From positions 23,990 to 40,016 of the forward strand of contig VXPJ01000137.1 of assembly GCA_009839635.1 (NCBI GenBank): a stretch of DNA of 16,027 nucleotides. Reading direction: 5' to 3'. The notes under the pieces were generated by a model that was not told the DNA's origin, did no database searches, and saw only the letters and a list, made by a program, of their open reading frames with translations. Positions 1 through 7,250 of this stretch are shown in pieces (the first letter of the stretch is position 1; each line of letters starts with the position of its first letter). The position numbers and the translations under genes were made by a program. This DNA comes from Pseudomonadota bacterium. Lineage in GTDB: Bacteria; Pseudomonadota; Gammaproteobacteria; UBA4575.

Positions 1-561
1 GTGGTGGTGGACGTGGAGACCGGCGGCTTTAATGCCAGTACCGATGCCCTGCTTGAGGTGGCTGCCGTGCTCGTCAGCATGAACCAGAAGCGGCAGTTTT
101 TTTGCCAGCGCACGATCGCGGCCCACGTGCGGCCCTTCGAAGGCGCCAACCTGGACCCCGCCTCGCTGGAGGTCAACGGTATCGACCCCTTCCACCCGCT
201 GAGGATCGCACTGCCCGAAGAGGAGGCCCTGCAGAAAATCTTTGTGCCGGTCCACAGGCACGTCCAGGAAAACCAGTGCACCCGGGCCATCCTGGTCGGC
301 CACAATGCCTTCTTCGACCTCGGGTTCATCAAGGCCGCCGTGGAGCGCACCGGCATCAAGAACAATCCCTTCCACCCGTTCAGCAACCTCGACACGGTCA
401 CGCTGGGCGCGCTGGCCTATGGCCAGACCGTACTGTCAAGGATTGCCGTGGCCGCCAATCTCGACTGGGAGTCCAGCAGTGCGCATTCGGCCGTCTACGA
501 TGCCGAAAAGACCGCCGAGATATTCTGCGAGGTGATGAACCGGTGGGAAATGCAGGCCTGA
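1..561 (+). CDS. rnt: Ribonuclease T (3'-5' exoribonuclease), 5' end missing
   Basis: RNase T trims the 3' ends of tRNA and other stable RNAs and takes part in tRNA end turnover in the cytoplasm. The visible 186 residues hold all five DEDDh exonuclease residues: D4 and E6 in VDVET, D106 in NAFFD, and H162 and D167 in AHSAVYD. From memory, these keep one constant offset of 19 from D23, E25, D125, H181 and D186 of the E. coli enzyme. The GANL..NGIDP and RNPFHPF-like (NNPFHPF) stretches are also typical of RNase T rather than of DNA polymerase III epsilon. The window opens with GTG codons, but these are internal valines. About 19 N-terminal codons lie upstream of base 1. The stop at 559-561 is 25 bases from the stop of the convergent grxD. 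Identity is secure; only the start is unseen. Confidence 0.96.
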   Translation: MVVDVETGGFNASTDALLEVAAVLVSMNQKRQFFCQRTIAAHVRPFEGANLDPASLEVNGIDPFHPLRIALPEEEALQKIFVPVHRHVQENQCTRAILVGHNAFFDLGFIKAAVERTGIKNNPFHPFSNLDTVTLGALAYGQTVLSRIAVAANLDWESSSAHSAVYDAEKTAEIFCEVMNRWEMQA

Positions 562-586
562 AAAAACTGCTGCCAGGGCAACCCGT

Positions 587-907
587 CTAGTCGCTGCCGG
601 CGGCCGCAGTCACCAACTTCTGCAGTTCACCGCGCTCGTGCAGGTCCAGGGTGATGTCGCACCCGCCCACCAGTTCGCCCTGGATATAGAGTTGCGGGAA
701 CGTGGGCCAGTCGGCAAAACGCGGCAGGTTTTCGAATACCTCCGGGTCCATCAGGACATTCACGTAGGCGAACTCGTGACCGCAGGCCTTGAGCGCCTCG
801 GCGGTACGGCTCGAAAAACCGCATTGAGGCATCTGCGGCGTGCCTTTCATATACAGGATGACAGGATTTGACTCCACCTGTTCCTTGATCCGATCCAACA
901 CATCCAT
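587..907 (-). CDS. grxD: Monothiol glutaredoxin, Grx4/GrxD family
   Basis: This is a cytosolic CGFS-type glutaredoxin of 106 residues. The family binds a [2Fe-2S] cluster with glutathione and works in iron-sulfur cluster trafficking and iron sensing, not as a general dithiol reductase. The visible signature is CGFS at residues 29-32, preceded by the K-G-T-P loop. It is followed by WPTFPQLYI near residue 68 and GGCD near 81, which form the glutathione-binding surface. I chose the ATG at 907, not the earlier ATGs at 913 or 928. AGGAG at 917-921 sits 9 bases before it but only 3 bases before 913, and the length then matches E. coli Grx4 at the N terminus. The gene follows the amidotransferase gene on the same strand after about 55 bases and has its own likely promoter. 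It converges with rnt. Confidence 0.95.
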   Translation of the reverse strand: MDVLDRIKEQVESNPVILYMKGTPQMPQCGFSSRTAEALKACGHEFAYVNVLMDPEVFENLPRFADWPTFPQLYIQGELVGGCDITLDLHERGELQKLVTAAAGSD

Positions 908-916
908 GGTCATACT

Positions 917-921
917 CTCCT
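917..921 (-). promoter_or_regulatory. grxD ribosome binding site
   Basis: AGGAG on the minus strand lies 9 bases before the ATG at 907 and 3 bases before the ATG at 913. It decides the grxD start in favour of 907. The ATG at 928 lies upstream of it and cannot use it. Confidence 0.6.
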
Positions 922-945
922 GAAACATTTCGCTTGTGACCTTCT

Positions 946-973
946 ATTGTACTGTGAGGCGGCTAGCTGGCAA
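946..973 (-). promoter_or_regulatory. Candidate sigma-70 promoter for grxD
   Basis: On the minus strand TTGCCA (968-973, five of six matches to the -35 consensus) is separated by 16 bases from TACAAT (946-951, five of six matches to the -10). The -35 lies within the last codons of the upstream amidotransferase gene. grxD could therefore be expressed independently of the hyuB-asnO transcript. The call rests only on the match to consensus. Confidence 0.45.
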
Positions 974-2750
974 GCGCAACATCCACATTGCGCTGCAGCC
1001 AGAGTTCAAGCAGGGCCAGATGCCATAACTTGCTGCCCTGAAGCGGAGTCATGTGCTGCTCTGGTTCGGCCAGCAGGTGCTCGACATGGTCCTGCTGGAA
1101 CAGGCCGCGCTGCCGACAGGCCTCGGAATGCAGCACACCGCGCATGAATTCCACGAATTCGCCGCGGATGTACTTCAGGGCGGGCACCGGGAAGTACCCC
1201 TTTTCGCGGTCGATGACCTGCGCCGGCAAAAGGCCCCGGGCAATCTGCTTGAGGACGTGCTTGCCCCCTTGCGCCAGCTTGTACTGCACCGGCATCTGCA
1301 TGGCCAGCTCCACCAGCTCGTGATCCAGAAACGGCACCCGGGCCTCCAGCCCGTGCGCCATGGTCATGTTGTCGACGCGTTTCACGGGGTCATCGACCAC
1401 CAGGGTCGTGACATCCATGTGCAGCACGGCGCGCACAAACTCCTGCGTGCCGGCCTGCCTCAGCAATCGCTGCACGCTCTGCGAGGTGAAATCCTCGCTG
1501 ACCAGGTCCGGGGGCAGCACCTCGCGCATCTCGGCATGGCTGCGGTCAAAGTAGTGCTTGGCAAAACTCTCCGTACTGAACGAGGCCTCGGCCTGCATCC
1601 TGGGATACCAGAAGTAGCCGCCGAAGACCTCATCGGCGCCCTGGCCGGACTGCACCACCGAGATGTGCTGGCTGACCTGCTCGGCCAGCAGGTAGAAGGC
1701 AATCGCATCCTGGCCCACCATGGGCTCGGCCATGTGTTCCACCGCCTCCGGCAGGCGCTCGAGCACTTCGCGGTTGTCGATCAGGAACTTGTGGTGGTGC
1801 GTGCCAAAGTGCTCGGCGACCGCATCCGAGTATTCGAACTCGTTGCCGCGCTCCTCAGGCTGGTCTTCAAACCCCACCGAATAGGTGCGCAACTCGCCTG
1901 CCCCGGACTCGGCCAGAAGACCTACCAGCAGGCTGGAGTCCAGGCCTCCCGACAGCAGCACGCCCACCGGCACATCGGCCACGTGCAGGCGCTTTTCCAC
2001 GGCCCCGCGCAACGCGGCCTGAATGGCATGCTGCCATTCGCGCTCACTTTTATGGCCCCCGTCGGAGTCGGCCTGCAGTTGCCAGTAGGCCTTCGTCTTC
2101 GCTGCCCCGCGCACCGGCACCCGCAGGGTGTGTCCCGGGGCCAGCTTTTTCAGCCCGCGCAGGATCGTGCCGGGAGCCGGCACCACGCCGTGCAGGCTCA
2201 GGTGGTGGTGCAGACCAGGCGCATCGATGCGGGTGTCCACCCCGCGGGTGCGCAGCAGCGCCTGCGAGTTCGAGGCAAAGCGGAAAAAGCCCTTGTCCTG
2301 CGTGTAGTAGAGCGGCTTGATGCCCAGCCGGTCGCGGGCCAGGAACAGCTCCTGCGCCTGCACGTCCCAGATGGCAAAGGCGAACATCCCGACCAGCTTT
2401 TCGACGCTGGACGGTCCCCACTGCGCATATGCCTTGAGGATGACCTCGGTATCTCCATGGGAGCGGAACGTGTGGCCCTGTGCGATCAGCTGCTCGCGCA
2501 GCTGCGGATAGTTGTAGATGGCGCCGTTGAACACGATCGCGCGTTGCGTGTCGGCATCGAACATCGGCTGGTTGGCCTTCGCCGAGAGATCGATGACCGA
2601 CAGGCGCCGATGGCCGAGACCGATCGCCCCGGAAAAATAGCGACCCTCGTGATCGGGCCCGCGACGCCGCAGGGCCTGCAACATGGCCTCGATCGTGCCC
2701 GGGACCGGCGCAGTGCCGTCAAGGCGCAGCTCGCCGCAGATGCCGCACAT
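963..2750 (-). CDS. asnO: N-acetylglutaminylglutamine (NAGGN) amidotransferase, asparagine-synthase family
   Basis: This glutamine-dependent amidotransferase has 595 residues. The family amidates the C terminus of N-acetylglutaminylglutamine to give NAGGN, an osmotically induced dipeptide osmolyte. The start is fixed by the class II glutaminase nucleophile Cys2 (MCGICGE), which must follow Met1. Other glutaminase motifs are RRGPD near 29, FNGAIYN near 74 and GDTEV at 99. The synthetase domain has the ATP-pyrophosphatase loop SGGLDSS at 267-273. VVQSGQGADEVFGGY near 365, DDPVKRVDNMTM near 450 and KGYFPVPALKY further on are, as I remember them, hallmarks of the NAGGN subfamily rather than of ordinary AsnB. 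The gene starts 6 bases after the hyuB stop with a weak ribosome site, which suggests translational coupling. The usual partners, NAGGN synthetase and an M42 hydrolase, are not adjacent. Plain asparagine synthetase is the less likely alternative. Confidence 0.85.
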   Translation of the reverse strand: MCGICGELRLDGTAPVPGTIEAMLQALRRRGPDHEGRYFSGAIGLGHRRLSVIDLSAKANQPMFDADTQRAIVFNGAIYNYPQLREQLIAQGHTFRSHGDTEVILKAYAQWGPSSVEKLVGMFAFAIWDVQAQELFLARDRLGIKPLYYTQDKGFFRFASNSQALLRTRGVDTRIDAPGLHHHLSLHGVVPAPGTILRGLKKLAPGHTLRVPVRGAAKTKAYWQLQADSDGGHKSEREWQHAIQAALRGAVEKRLHVADVPVGVLLSGGLDSSLLVGLLAESGAGELRTYSVGFEDQPEERGNEFEYSDAVAEHFGTHHHKFLIDNREVLERLPEAVEHMAEPMVGQDAIAFYLLAEQVSQHISVVQSGQGADEVFGGYFWYPRMQAEASFSTESFAKHYFDRSHAEMREVLPPDLVSEDFTSQSVQRLLRQAGTQEFVRAVLHMDVTTLVVDDPVKRVDNMTMAHGLEARVPFLDHELVELAMQMPVQYKLAQGGKHVLKQIARGLLPAQVIDREKGYFPVPALKYIRGEFVEFMRGVLHSEACRQRGLFQQDHVEHLLAEPEQHMTPLQGSKLWHLALLELWLQRNVDVALAS

Positions 2751-2756
2751 CAGGAT

Positions 2757-4292
2757 TCAGCTGGCAAGACCCCAGCCACCCCCGCCGGGCGACTCGATGC
2801 GCAGGCAATCCCCGGCACGCACCTCACGCCAGACCTTGCCCGGCATCGGTTCGTCATTCAGGAAATTCGCACCGGGTCGGGCCTCAGCGCCGCCGTGCAG
2901 CCCCCAGGGGCTTCGGGTGCGGCGTTCCGACAGGATCGTGAGCGTCGCAGGCTCAAGAAATTCGAGTTCCCGGACCAGGCCGTCTCCACCGCGGTGCCGG
3001 CCCCGGCCCCCCGAGCCTGTACGGATGGCGTAGCGCCTGATTCGCAACGGAAAATTGATCTCCAGGACCTCCACCGGGGTGTTTTGCGTGTTGGTCATGT
3101 GGGTCTGTACGGCGGACAGGCCGGGCGCATGTTTCGAGCCGCCCATGCCTCCGGCAATGGTTTCATAGTACCCCCAGGGCGTGTCGCTTGAGCTGCCGAG
3201 GGCCAGATTGTTCATCGTGCCCTGGCTGCAGGCCGGGATGGCATCGGGCAATGCCTGCCCCAGGGCGCCGAGCACCGCATCGACGATGCGCGAGCTGGTC
3301 TCCACGTTGCCAGCCGCCACCGCGGCCGGGCGCTTCGCATTCAGCAGCGAACCGGAAGGCGCCTTGAGCCGGAACGGGGCGAAGCTGCCGGCACATGCCG
3401 GGGTCTCGTCCGGCATCAGGCACCGGAATACGTAAAACACCGCAGCCGCCGTCACCGACAGGGGACAGTTGATGTTGCCCGCAGCCTGCGCTGCCGTGCC
3501 GGTGAAATCCACCACGATGTTGTCGTCGCCAACCTGCAATGAAACGCAAATGGCCAGATCGGTACCGCCCTGTCCGTCATCGTCCATGTAGTCCGTAAAC
3601 GTGTAGCTGCCGTTTGGAATTTTCGCAATCATGGCGCAGGCAATCTGCCGGCCATAGTCGTTGAGCTCACCCAGCGCCTGCAGGAACTGCGCTTCGCCGG
3701 TTTTCTCGACCAGTTCCTCGAGGCGCGCGATGCCGCGCCGATTTGCGCTGCACTGTGCCGCCATGTCCCCCAGCGTATCGCGCAGGTTCCTGGCGTCGCG
3801 GAACAGCTCGGTGATCGCCTGCTGGTCGATTTCACCACCACGGCCGATCACGGTCGGGGGAATCACCACGCCCTCTTGCGAGAGGTCCGTGGACACTGGC
3901 ATCGAGCCCGGGGTTTCTGCGCCGATGTCAGCGTGGTGGGCCCGGTTGGCCACGAATCCCATCAGCCTTTCCCGGATGAACACCGGGCAGACCACCGTCA
4001 CATCGGGCAAATGGGTGCCACCGAGATAGGGATCATTCAGGGCAACGAAGTCCCCGGGCGCCCAGCTCCTTTGTGTGACGATCTGCTGCATGGCATAAGC
4101 CATGCTGCCGAGATGCACCGGAATATGTGCGGCCTGGGCACACAGCCCGCCCTGTACATCGAACACGGCACAGGAGAAATCCAGGCGATCCCGGATATTC
4201 GGGGAAAAGGCCGCAAACCGCAGTTGCGCGCCCATCTCTTCGCACACCGCATCAATCCTGCGGGCGAAAATACTGAGCTCGATCGGGTTCAT
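2757..4292 (-). CDS. hyuB: Hydantoinase B / 5-oxoprolinase B-subunit family protein
   Basis: This 511-residue protein belongs to the hydantoinase B/oxoprolinase family. Members work in ATP-dependent opening of cyclic amides such as 5-oxoproline, N-methylhydantoin or other hydantoins, usually with a HyuA partner that handles ATP. Visible family motifs are NDPYLGGTHLPDV at 86-98, NRAHHADIGAETPGSMP at 116-132, a GGRGRHRGGDGLVRE stretch in the C-terminal part and a terminal SPGGGGWG. The length is normal for a separate B subunit, so it is neither truncated nor fused. No HyuA gene lies on either side within the window. The ATG at 4292 gives the family-typical N terminus (NPIELSIFARR), but its ribosome site is poor. 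A good promoter lies just upstream. The substrate cannot be read from the sequence. It is probably cotranscribed with the NAGGN amidotransferase. Confidence 0.85.
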   Translation of the reverse strand: MNPIELSIFARRIDAVCEEMGAQLRFAAFSPNIRDRLDFSCAVFDVQGGLCAQAAHIPVHLGSMAYAMQQIVTQRSWAPGDFVALNDPYLGGTHLPDVTVVCPVFIRERLMGFVANRAHHADIGAETPGSMPVSTDLSQEGVVIPPTVIGRGGEIDQQAITELFRDARNLRDTLGDMAAQCSANRRGIARLEELVEKTGEAQFLQALGELNDYGRQIACAMIAKIPNGSYTFTDYMDDDGQGGTDLAICVSLQVGDDNIVVDFTGTAAQAAGNINCPLSVTAAAVFYVFRCLMPDETPACAGSFAPFRLKAPSGSLLNAKRPAAVAAGNVETSSRIVDAVLGALGQALPDAIPACSQGTMNNLALGSSSDTPWGYYETIAGGMGGSKHAPGLSAVQTHMTNTQNTPVEVLEINFPLRIRRYAIRTGSGGRGRHRGGDGLVRELEFLEPATLTILSERRTRSPWGLHGGAEARPGANFLNDEPMPGKVWREVRAGDCLRIESPGGGGWGLAS

Positions 4293-4309
4293 GTCGCGGC
4301 TATAAATGG

Positions 4310-4338
4310 TTAAGTTTAGTGGGCGGATTCGTTATAAT
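4310..4338 (+). promoter_or_regulatory. Promoter for the small membrane-protein gene
   Basis: A perfect TATAAT lies at 4333-4338, with TTAAGT at 4310-4315 as a poor -35 at 17-base spacing. Transcription would begin near 4345 and give a leader of about 63 bases before the ATG at 4408. Its -10 overlaps the -10 of the opposing hyuB promoter. Confidence 0.5.
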
Positions 4339-4358
4339 ACCCATGCACAGCAAGTCAA
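4331..4358 (-). promoter_or_regulatory. Promoter for hyuB-asnO
   Basis: On the minus strand TTGACT (4353-4358, five of six) is followed after 16 bases by TATAAC (4331-4336, five of six). Transcription would start near 4324, about 32 bases before the hyuB ATG. The -10 shares four bases with the TATAAT of the opposing promoter, so RNA polymerase could not occupy both at once. Confidence 0.55.
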
Positions 4359-4407
4359 AATAGCAGTTTCGAACAGACAGTGGAAAGCTTTTGAATAGGA
4401 GTATGGC

Positions 4408-4992
4408 ATGAACCCCCTGAACTCAATTACGGGCACGATCGTTGCGGGTGTCGTCCTTTCGATTTTGATCGGTCTTGGATTTGCGCCTGCGATTGAGCTG
4501 GTGGCATGGTCCCTGGCCGTGTGGCTGCACGTTCTGGCCGGCATCGTCTGGATCGGCCTGCTGTACTACTTCAATTTCGTACAGGTTCCGGCCATGGGCG
4601 AGGCGACGGCAGACCAGTCCGGACCAGGTCCGGCCGCGATCGGCAAGTATGTGGCGCCCCGTGCACTGCTGTGGTTTCGCTGGGCTGCGGTCGTCACCTG
4701 GCTGACGGGGGCCTGGGCCCTCGAGTATGTCGGCGGTTTTAACCAGAACTTCTTTGCGACCGAGGGAATCACGACGATCGGTGTCGGCGCCTGGCTGGGC
4801 ACCATCATGATCTTCAATGTCTGGGTGCTGATCTGGCCCAACCAGAAAAAAGTGCTTGGCATGGTGCAGGCCAGCGATGATGAAAAGGCCAAGGCCAAGC
4901 AGGTCGCCTTCATGGCCTCGCGAACCAATACCCTCCTTTCGATCCCCATGCTGGCATGCATGGTTGCAGCCGGTCATGGTTTCTTTATTTGA
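4408..4992 (+). CDS. Integral membrane protein resembling the urate oxidase N-terminal (PuuD-type) domain
   Basis: This is a 194-residue protein with about five hydrophobic segments, near residues 8-28, 30-55, 86-108, 121-143 and 173-193. The motif WLHVLAGIVWIGLLYYFNFVQVP at about 39-61 and LLWFRWAAVVTWLTG at about 87-101 resemble the membrane domain of PuuD-type urate oxidases. His41 and His190 lie in membrane segments and could bind haem, which is inference. The full-length enzymes carry a C-terminal cytochrome c domain with CXXCH. This protein ends before any such domain, so urate oxidation is not established. From memory, short homologues are sometimes mislabelled as antitermination protein NusG, which this plainly is not. 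The ATG at 4408 has AGGAG at 4397-4401, 6 bases upstream. It is transcribed alone from a promoter overlapping that of hyuB and is followed by two hairpins. Confidence 0.6.
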   Translation: MNPLNSITGTIVAGVVLSILIGLGFAPAIELVAWSLAVWLHVLAGIVWIGLLYYFNFVQVPAMGEATADQSGPGPAAIGKYVAPRALLWFRWAAVVTWLTGAWALEYVGGFNQNFFATEGITTIGVGAWLGTIMIFNVWVLIWPNQKKVLGMVQASDDEKAKAKQVAFMASRTNTLLSIPMLACMVAAGHGFFI

Positions 4993-4998
4993 GATTAG

Positions 4999-5032
4999 GC
5001 GAACCGCAGGTCGCGCCTGACCTGCAGTTCGC
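4999..5032 (+). repeat. Long hairpin just after the membrane-protein gene
   Basis: Arms of 14 bases at 4999-5012 and 5019-5032 pair with a single C-A mismatch around the six-base loop GCGCCT. It begins 7 bases after the stop codon. No T-run follows, so it is not a standard intrinsic terminator. It may protect the 3' end of the mRNA or act together with the terminator downstream. Confidence 0.6.
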
Positions 5033-5078
5033 ACCCGGCTTCTACTGATCGCCAGACAAAAAGTGTGAACATGCATTC

Positions 5079-5108
5079 CGGCGGCCCGAGTGGCTGCCGT
5101 TTTTATTT
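5079..5108 (+). terminator. Intrinsic terminator upstream of argD
   Basis: The stem CGGCGGCC (5079-5086) pairs with GGCTGCCG (5092-5099) through eight pairs including one G-U, with a CGAGT loop. TTTTTATTTATAT follows directly. This should end transcripts from the membrane-protein gene. It lies only about 30 bases before the argD start, so attenuation of argD by this hairpin is possible, though no leader peptide is evident. Confidence 0.7.
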
Positions 5109-5139
5109 ATATATTTGAATGACAATGTGACAGATCGTG

Positions 5140-6351
5140 ATGGACAGTAAACACTTGATGAGCACCTATGTGCGCAAACCGGTCGCGTTCGAACGCGGCG
5201 ACGGGGTCTGGCTGTATGCCGCAGACGATAAGAACGGGCGCTATCTCGATGCACTGTCAGGGCTTGCGGTCTGCGGCCTGGGCCACGCGCACCCGGCCGT
5301 GAGCGCGGCCATTGCCGAGCAAAGCGCCAAGCTCATGCATACCTCCAACATCTACGCGATTCCGCTGCAGGAAGAACTGGCGGCACGGCTTTGCCAGATG
5401 TCGGGACTGGATGCGGCTTTTTTCTGCAATTCCGGTGCGGAGGCCATCGAGGCCGCGATCAAGCTGGCCCGACGACATGCCCATGCACGCAAGCAACCGG
5501 ACGCACGGGTCATCGTCACCGAAAACAGCTTCCACGGGCGTACCCTGGCGGCCCTGACGGCGACCGGCAATCCGGCGTTCCAGTCCGGATTCGAACCTCT
5601 GGTGCCCGGTTTTACACGTGTGCCCTACGACGACCTGGAGGCCGTGCAGGCTGCCCTGGAGGAAAATCCGGGGGGCTCGGCCGTACTGGTGGAACCGATC
5701 CAGTGTGAGGGCGGAATCAACATCCCAAGCCCGGGCTACCTGTCCGGGCTGCGCGCCCTGTGTGACCGCCACGAGGCGCTGCTGATCCTGGATGAGGTAC
5801 AGACCGGCAACGGGCGCACCGGAAAGTGGTTCTGCTACCAGCACGAGGCCGTGCTCCCGGACATCGCGGTCACCGCCAAGGGGCTGGCAAACGGGGTGCC
5901 GATCGGGGTGTGCCTGGCCCGCCAGCCCGTGGCAGAATTGTTCTCGCCCGGAGCCCACGGCTCCACGTTTGGCGGAAATCCGCTGGCCTGCCGGGCCGCG
6001 CTCGCAACATTGGACACCATCGAGCACCAGGATTTGTGTTCGCGTGCAGGCGAGCTGGGGGACTACCTGCTCGGCGCGCTCCGGGCCCGACTTTCGGACT
6101 GCGCCAGTGTTCGGGAAATTCGCGGCAAGGGCCTGATCCTTGCGATTGAACTTGCACAACCCTGCGCGCCGCTGGTCGATCTGTGCCTGGAGCAGAAACT
6201 GCTGATCAACGTGACCGCAGAGCGCGTCATACGATTGCTGCCGCCCCTGATCCTGGAGCAGGACCAGGCCGACCAGCTCGTAGACATCCTGGCCGGCTGC
6301 ATCCAGCGCTTTGCCGAACCCGAGAAGCCGGGCAACGGGGATTTGCCATGA
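5140..6351 (+). CDS. argD: Acetylornithine aminotransferase (class III, PLP-dependent)
   Basis: ArgD converts N-acetylglutamate semialdehyde and glutamate to N-acetylornithine and 2-oxoglutarate in cytosolic arginine synthesis, and often also acts on succinyldiaminopimelate in the lysine pathway. The 403 residues show the class III fold markers: CNSGAEA at 96-102, SFHGRT at 130-135, LDEVQTGNGRTGK at 217-229 and the PLP lysine K247 in TAKGLANGVPIG. HGSTFGGNPLAC is at 273-284. I start at the ATG at 5140 rather than the GTG just before it or the ATG at 5158. MDSKHLMSTYVRKPVAF aligns with the usual short N terminus of this ArgD group, but no strong ribosome site supports either. No clear -35/-10 lies between the terminator and the start. 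The stop overlaps the argF start as ATGA, so the two are translationally coupled. Confidence 0.93.
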   Translation: MDSKHLMSTYVRKPVAFERGDGVWLYAADDKNGRYLDALSGLAVCGLGHAHPAVSAAIAEQSAKLMHTSNIYAIPLQEELAARLCQMSGLDAAFFCNSGAEAIEAAIKLARRHAHARKQPDARVIVTENSFHGRTLAALTATGNPAFQSGFEPLVPGFTRVPYDDLEAVQAALEENPGGSAVLVEPIQCEGGINIPSPGYLSGLRALCDRHEALLILDEVQTGNGRTGKWFCYQHEAVLPDIAVTAKGLANGVPIGVCLARQPVAELFSPGAHGSTFGGNPLACRAALATLDTIEHQDLCSRAGELGDYLLGALRARLSDCASVREIRGKGLILAIELAQPCAPLVDLCLEQKLLINVTAERVIRLLPPLILEQDQADQLVDILAGCIQRFAEPEKPGNGDLP

Positions 6352-7250
6352 GTACGCGCCACTTTCTCAGCCTGCTGGATCTTGCACCGCAGACGCTGCA
6401 AGACCTGCTGGCGCGAGCGATCGAGCTGAAGAAGTGGCTGAGAGCCGACAAGGCCCATACCCCGCTGGCGCAAAAGACGCTGGCCATGGTCTTTGACAAG
6501 TCCTCCACCCGCACCCGCGTGTCGTTTGAGACGGGCATGATTCAACTGGGCGGGCAGGCGCTGTTCCTGTCACCCCGCGATACCCAGTTCGGTCGCGGCG
6601 AGCCCATCGAGGACAGTGCGCGGGTACTGTCCCGGATGGTGGATGCGGTCCTGATCCGCACCTATGAGCATGCCAACGTCGAGACGTTTGCCGCGCATTC
6701 CTCGGTGCCCGTCATCAACGGGCTCACCGACCGCTATCACCCGTGCCAGCTGCTGGCCGACATGCAGACCTGGCTGGAACACCGGGGCAGCATCCGCGGA
6801 GCCACGGTCGCCTGGGTGGGAGACGGCAATAACATGTGTCATTCCTACATCAATGCGGCGCGCCAGTTCGACTTCCAGTTGAACATTGCCTGCCCTGAAA
6901 AGTATTCTCCCAAGGCCTACGTGCTGGAGCCTGCCGGAGATCGCATCCGTCTGATGGGCGAGGCTGCGGCTGCGGTAGACGGAGCTGACCTGGTTGTCAC
7001 CGACGTGTGGGCCAGCATGGGACAGGAGCAGGAAGCCGATGAACGCCTGGACGTGTTCAAGGCCTACCAGGTGAGCGAGTCCCTGATGGCACTGGCAAGC
7101 AAGGATGCGCTGTTCATGCACTGCCTGCCTGCACACCGGGATGAAGAGGTCACCGAAGCAGTCCTGAACGGCCCGCAAAGTGTGGTCTGGGACGAGGCGG
7201 AAAACCGGCTCCACGCGCAAAAGGCCCTGCTTGAAATGCTGATGGGCTGA
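6348..7250 (+). CDS. argF: Ornithine carbamoyltransferase, anabolic
   Basis: ArgF joins ornithine and carbamoyl phosphate to make citrulline in arginine biosynthesis. It is a 300-residue cytosolic protein of normal length. Key motifs are the carbamoyl-phosphate loop STRTR at 53-57, HPCQ at 131-134, the ornithine-binding SMG loop DVWASMGQE at 219-227 and HCLPAHR at 258-264. The compact sequence resembles anabolic ArgF of pseudomonads and other non-enterics rather than catabolic ArcB. The reading frame stays open back to 6183, but the ATG at 6348 overlaps the argD stop. It has GGGG 7 bases upstream and gives the family N terminus, so it is the real start. argG and argH do not follow. The next gene, egtD, is convergent. 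Confidence 0.96.
   Translation: MSTRHFLSLLDLAPQTLQDLLARAIELKKWLRADKAHTPLAQKTLAMVFDKSSTRTRVSFETGMIQLGGQALFLSPRDTQFGRGEPIEDSARVLSRMVDAVLIRTYEHANVETFAAHSSVPVINGLTDRYHPCQLLADMQTWLEHRGSIRGATVAWVGDGNNMCHSYINAARQFDFQLNIACPEKYSPKAYVLEPAGDRIRLMGEAAAAVDGADLVVTDVWASMGQEQEADERLDVFKAYQVSESLMALASKDALFMHCLPAHRDEEVTEAVLNGPQSVVWDEAENRLHAQKALLEMLMG

Noticed and set aside
963..2750. Plain asparagine synthetase B
   Set aside because: Overall architecture fits, but several long motifs match the NAGGN amidotransferase subgroup better. It is kept only as an alternative.
1053..3191. 712-codon open frame on the plus strand, antisense to asnO and hyuB
   Set aside because: It lies opposite two genes with unmistakable family motifs. 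The translation shows no recognisable domain and is rich in H, Q, R and L, as expected for an antisense shadow in GC-rich DNA.
4408..4992. Transcription antitermination protein NusG
   Set aside because: The protein is a multi-span membrane protein without a KOW domain. The label is an old database error for this family.
5257..6159. 300-codon minus-strand frame antisense to argD
   Set aside because: It is a shadow of argD, whose catalytic motifs are complete in the sense frame.
6183..6347. Upstream extension of the argF frame
   Set aside because: It would overlap argD by 168 bases. The residues do not resemble any carbamoyltransferase, whereas the ATG at 6348 has a ribosome site and the usual N terminus.
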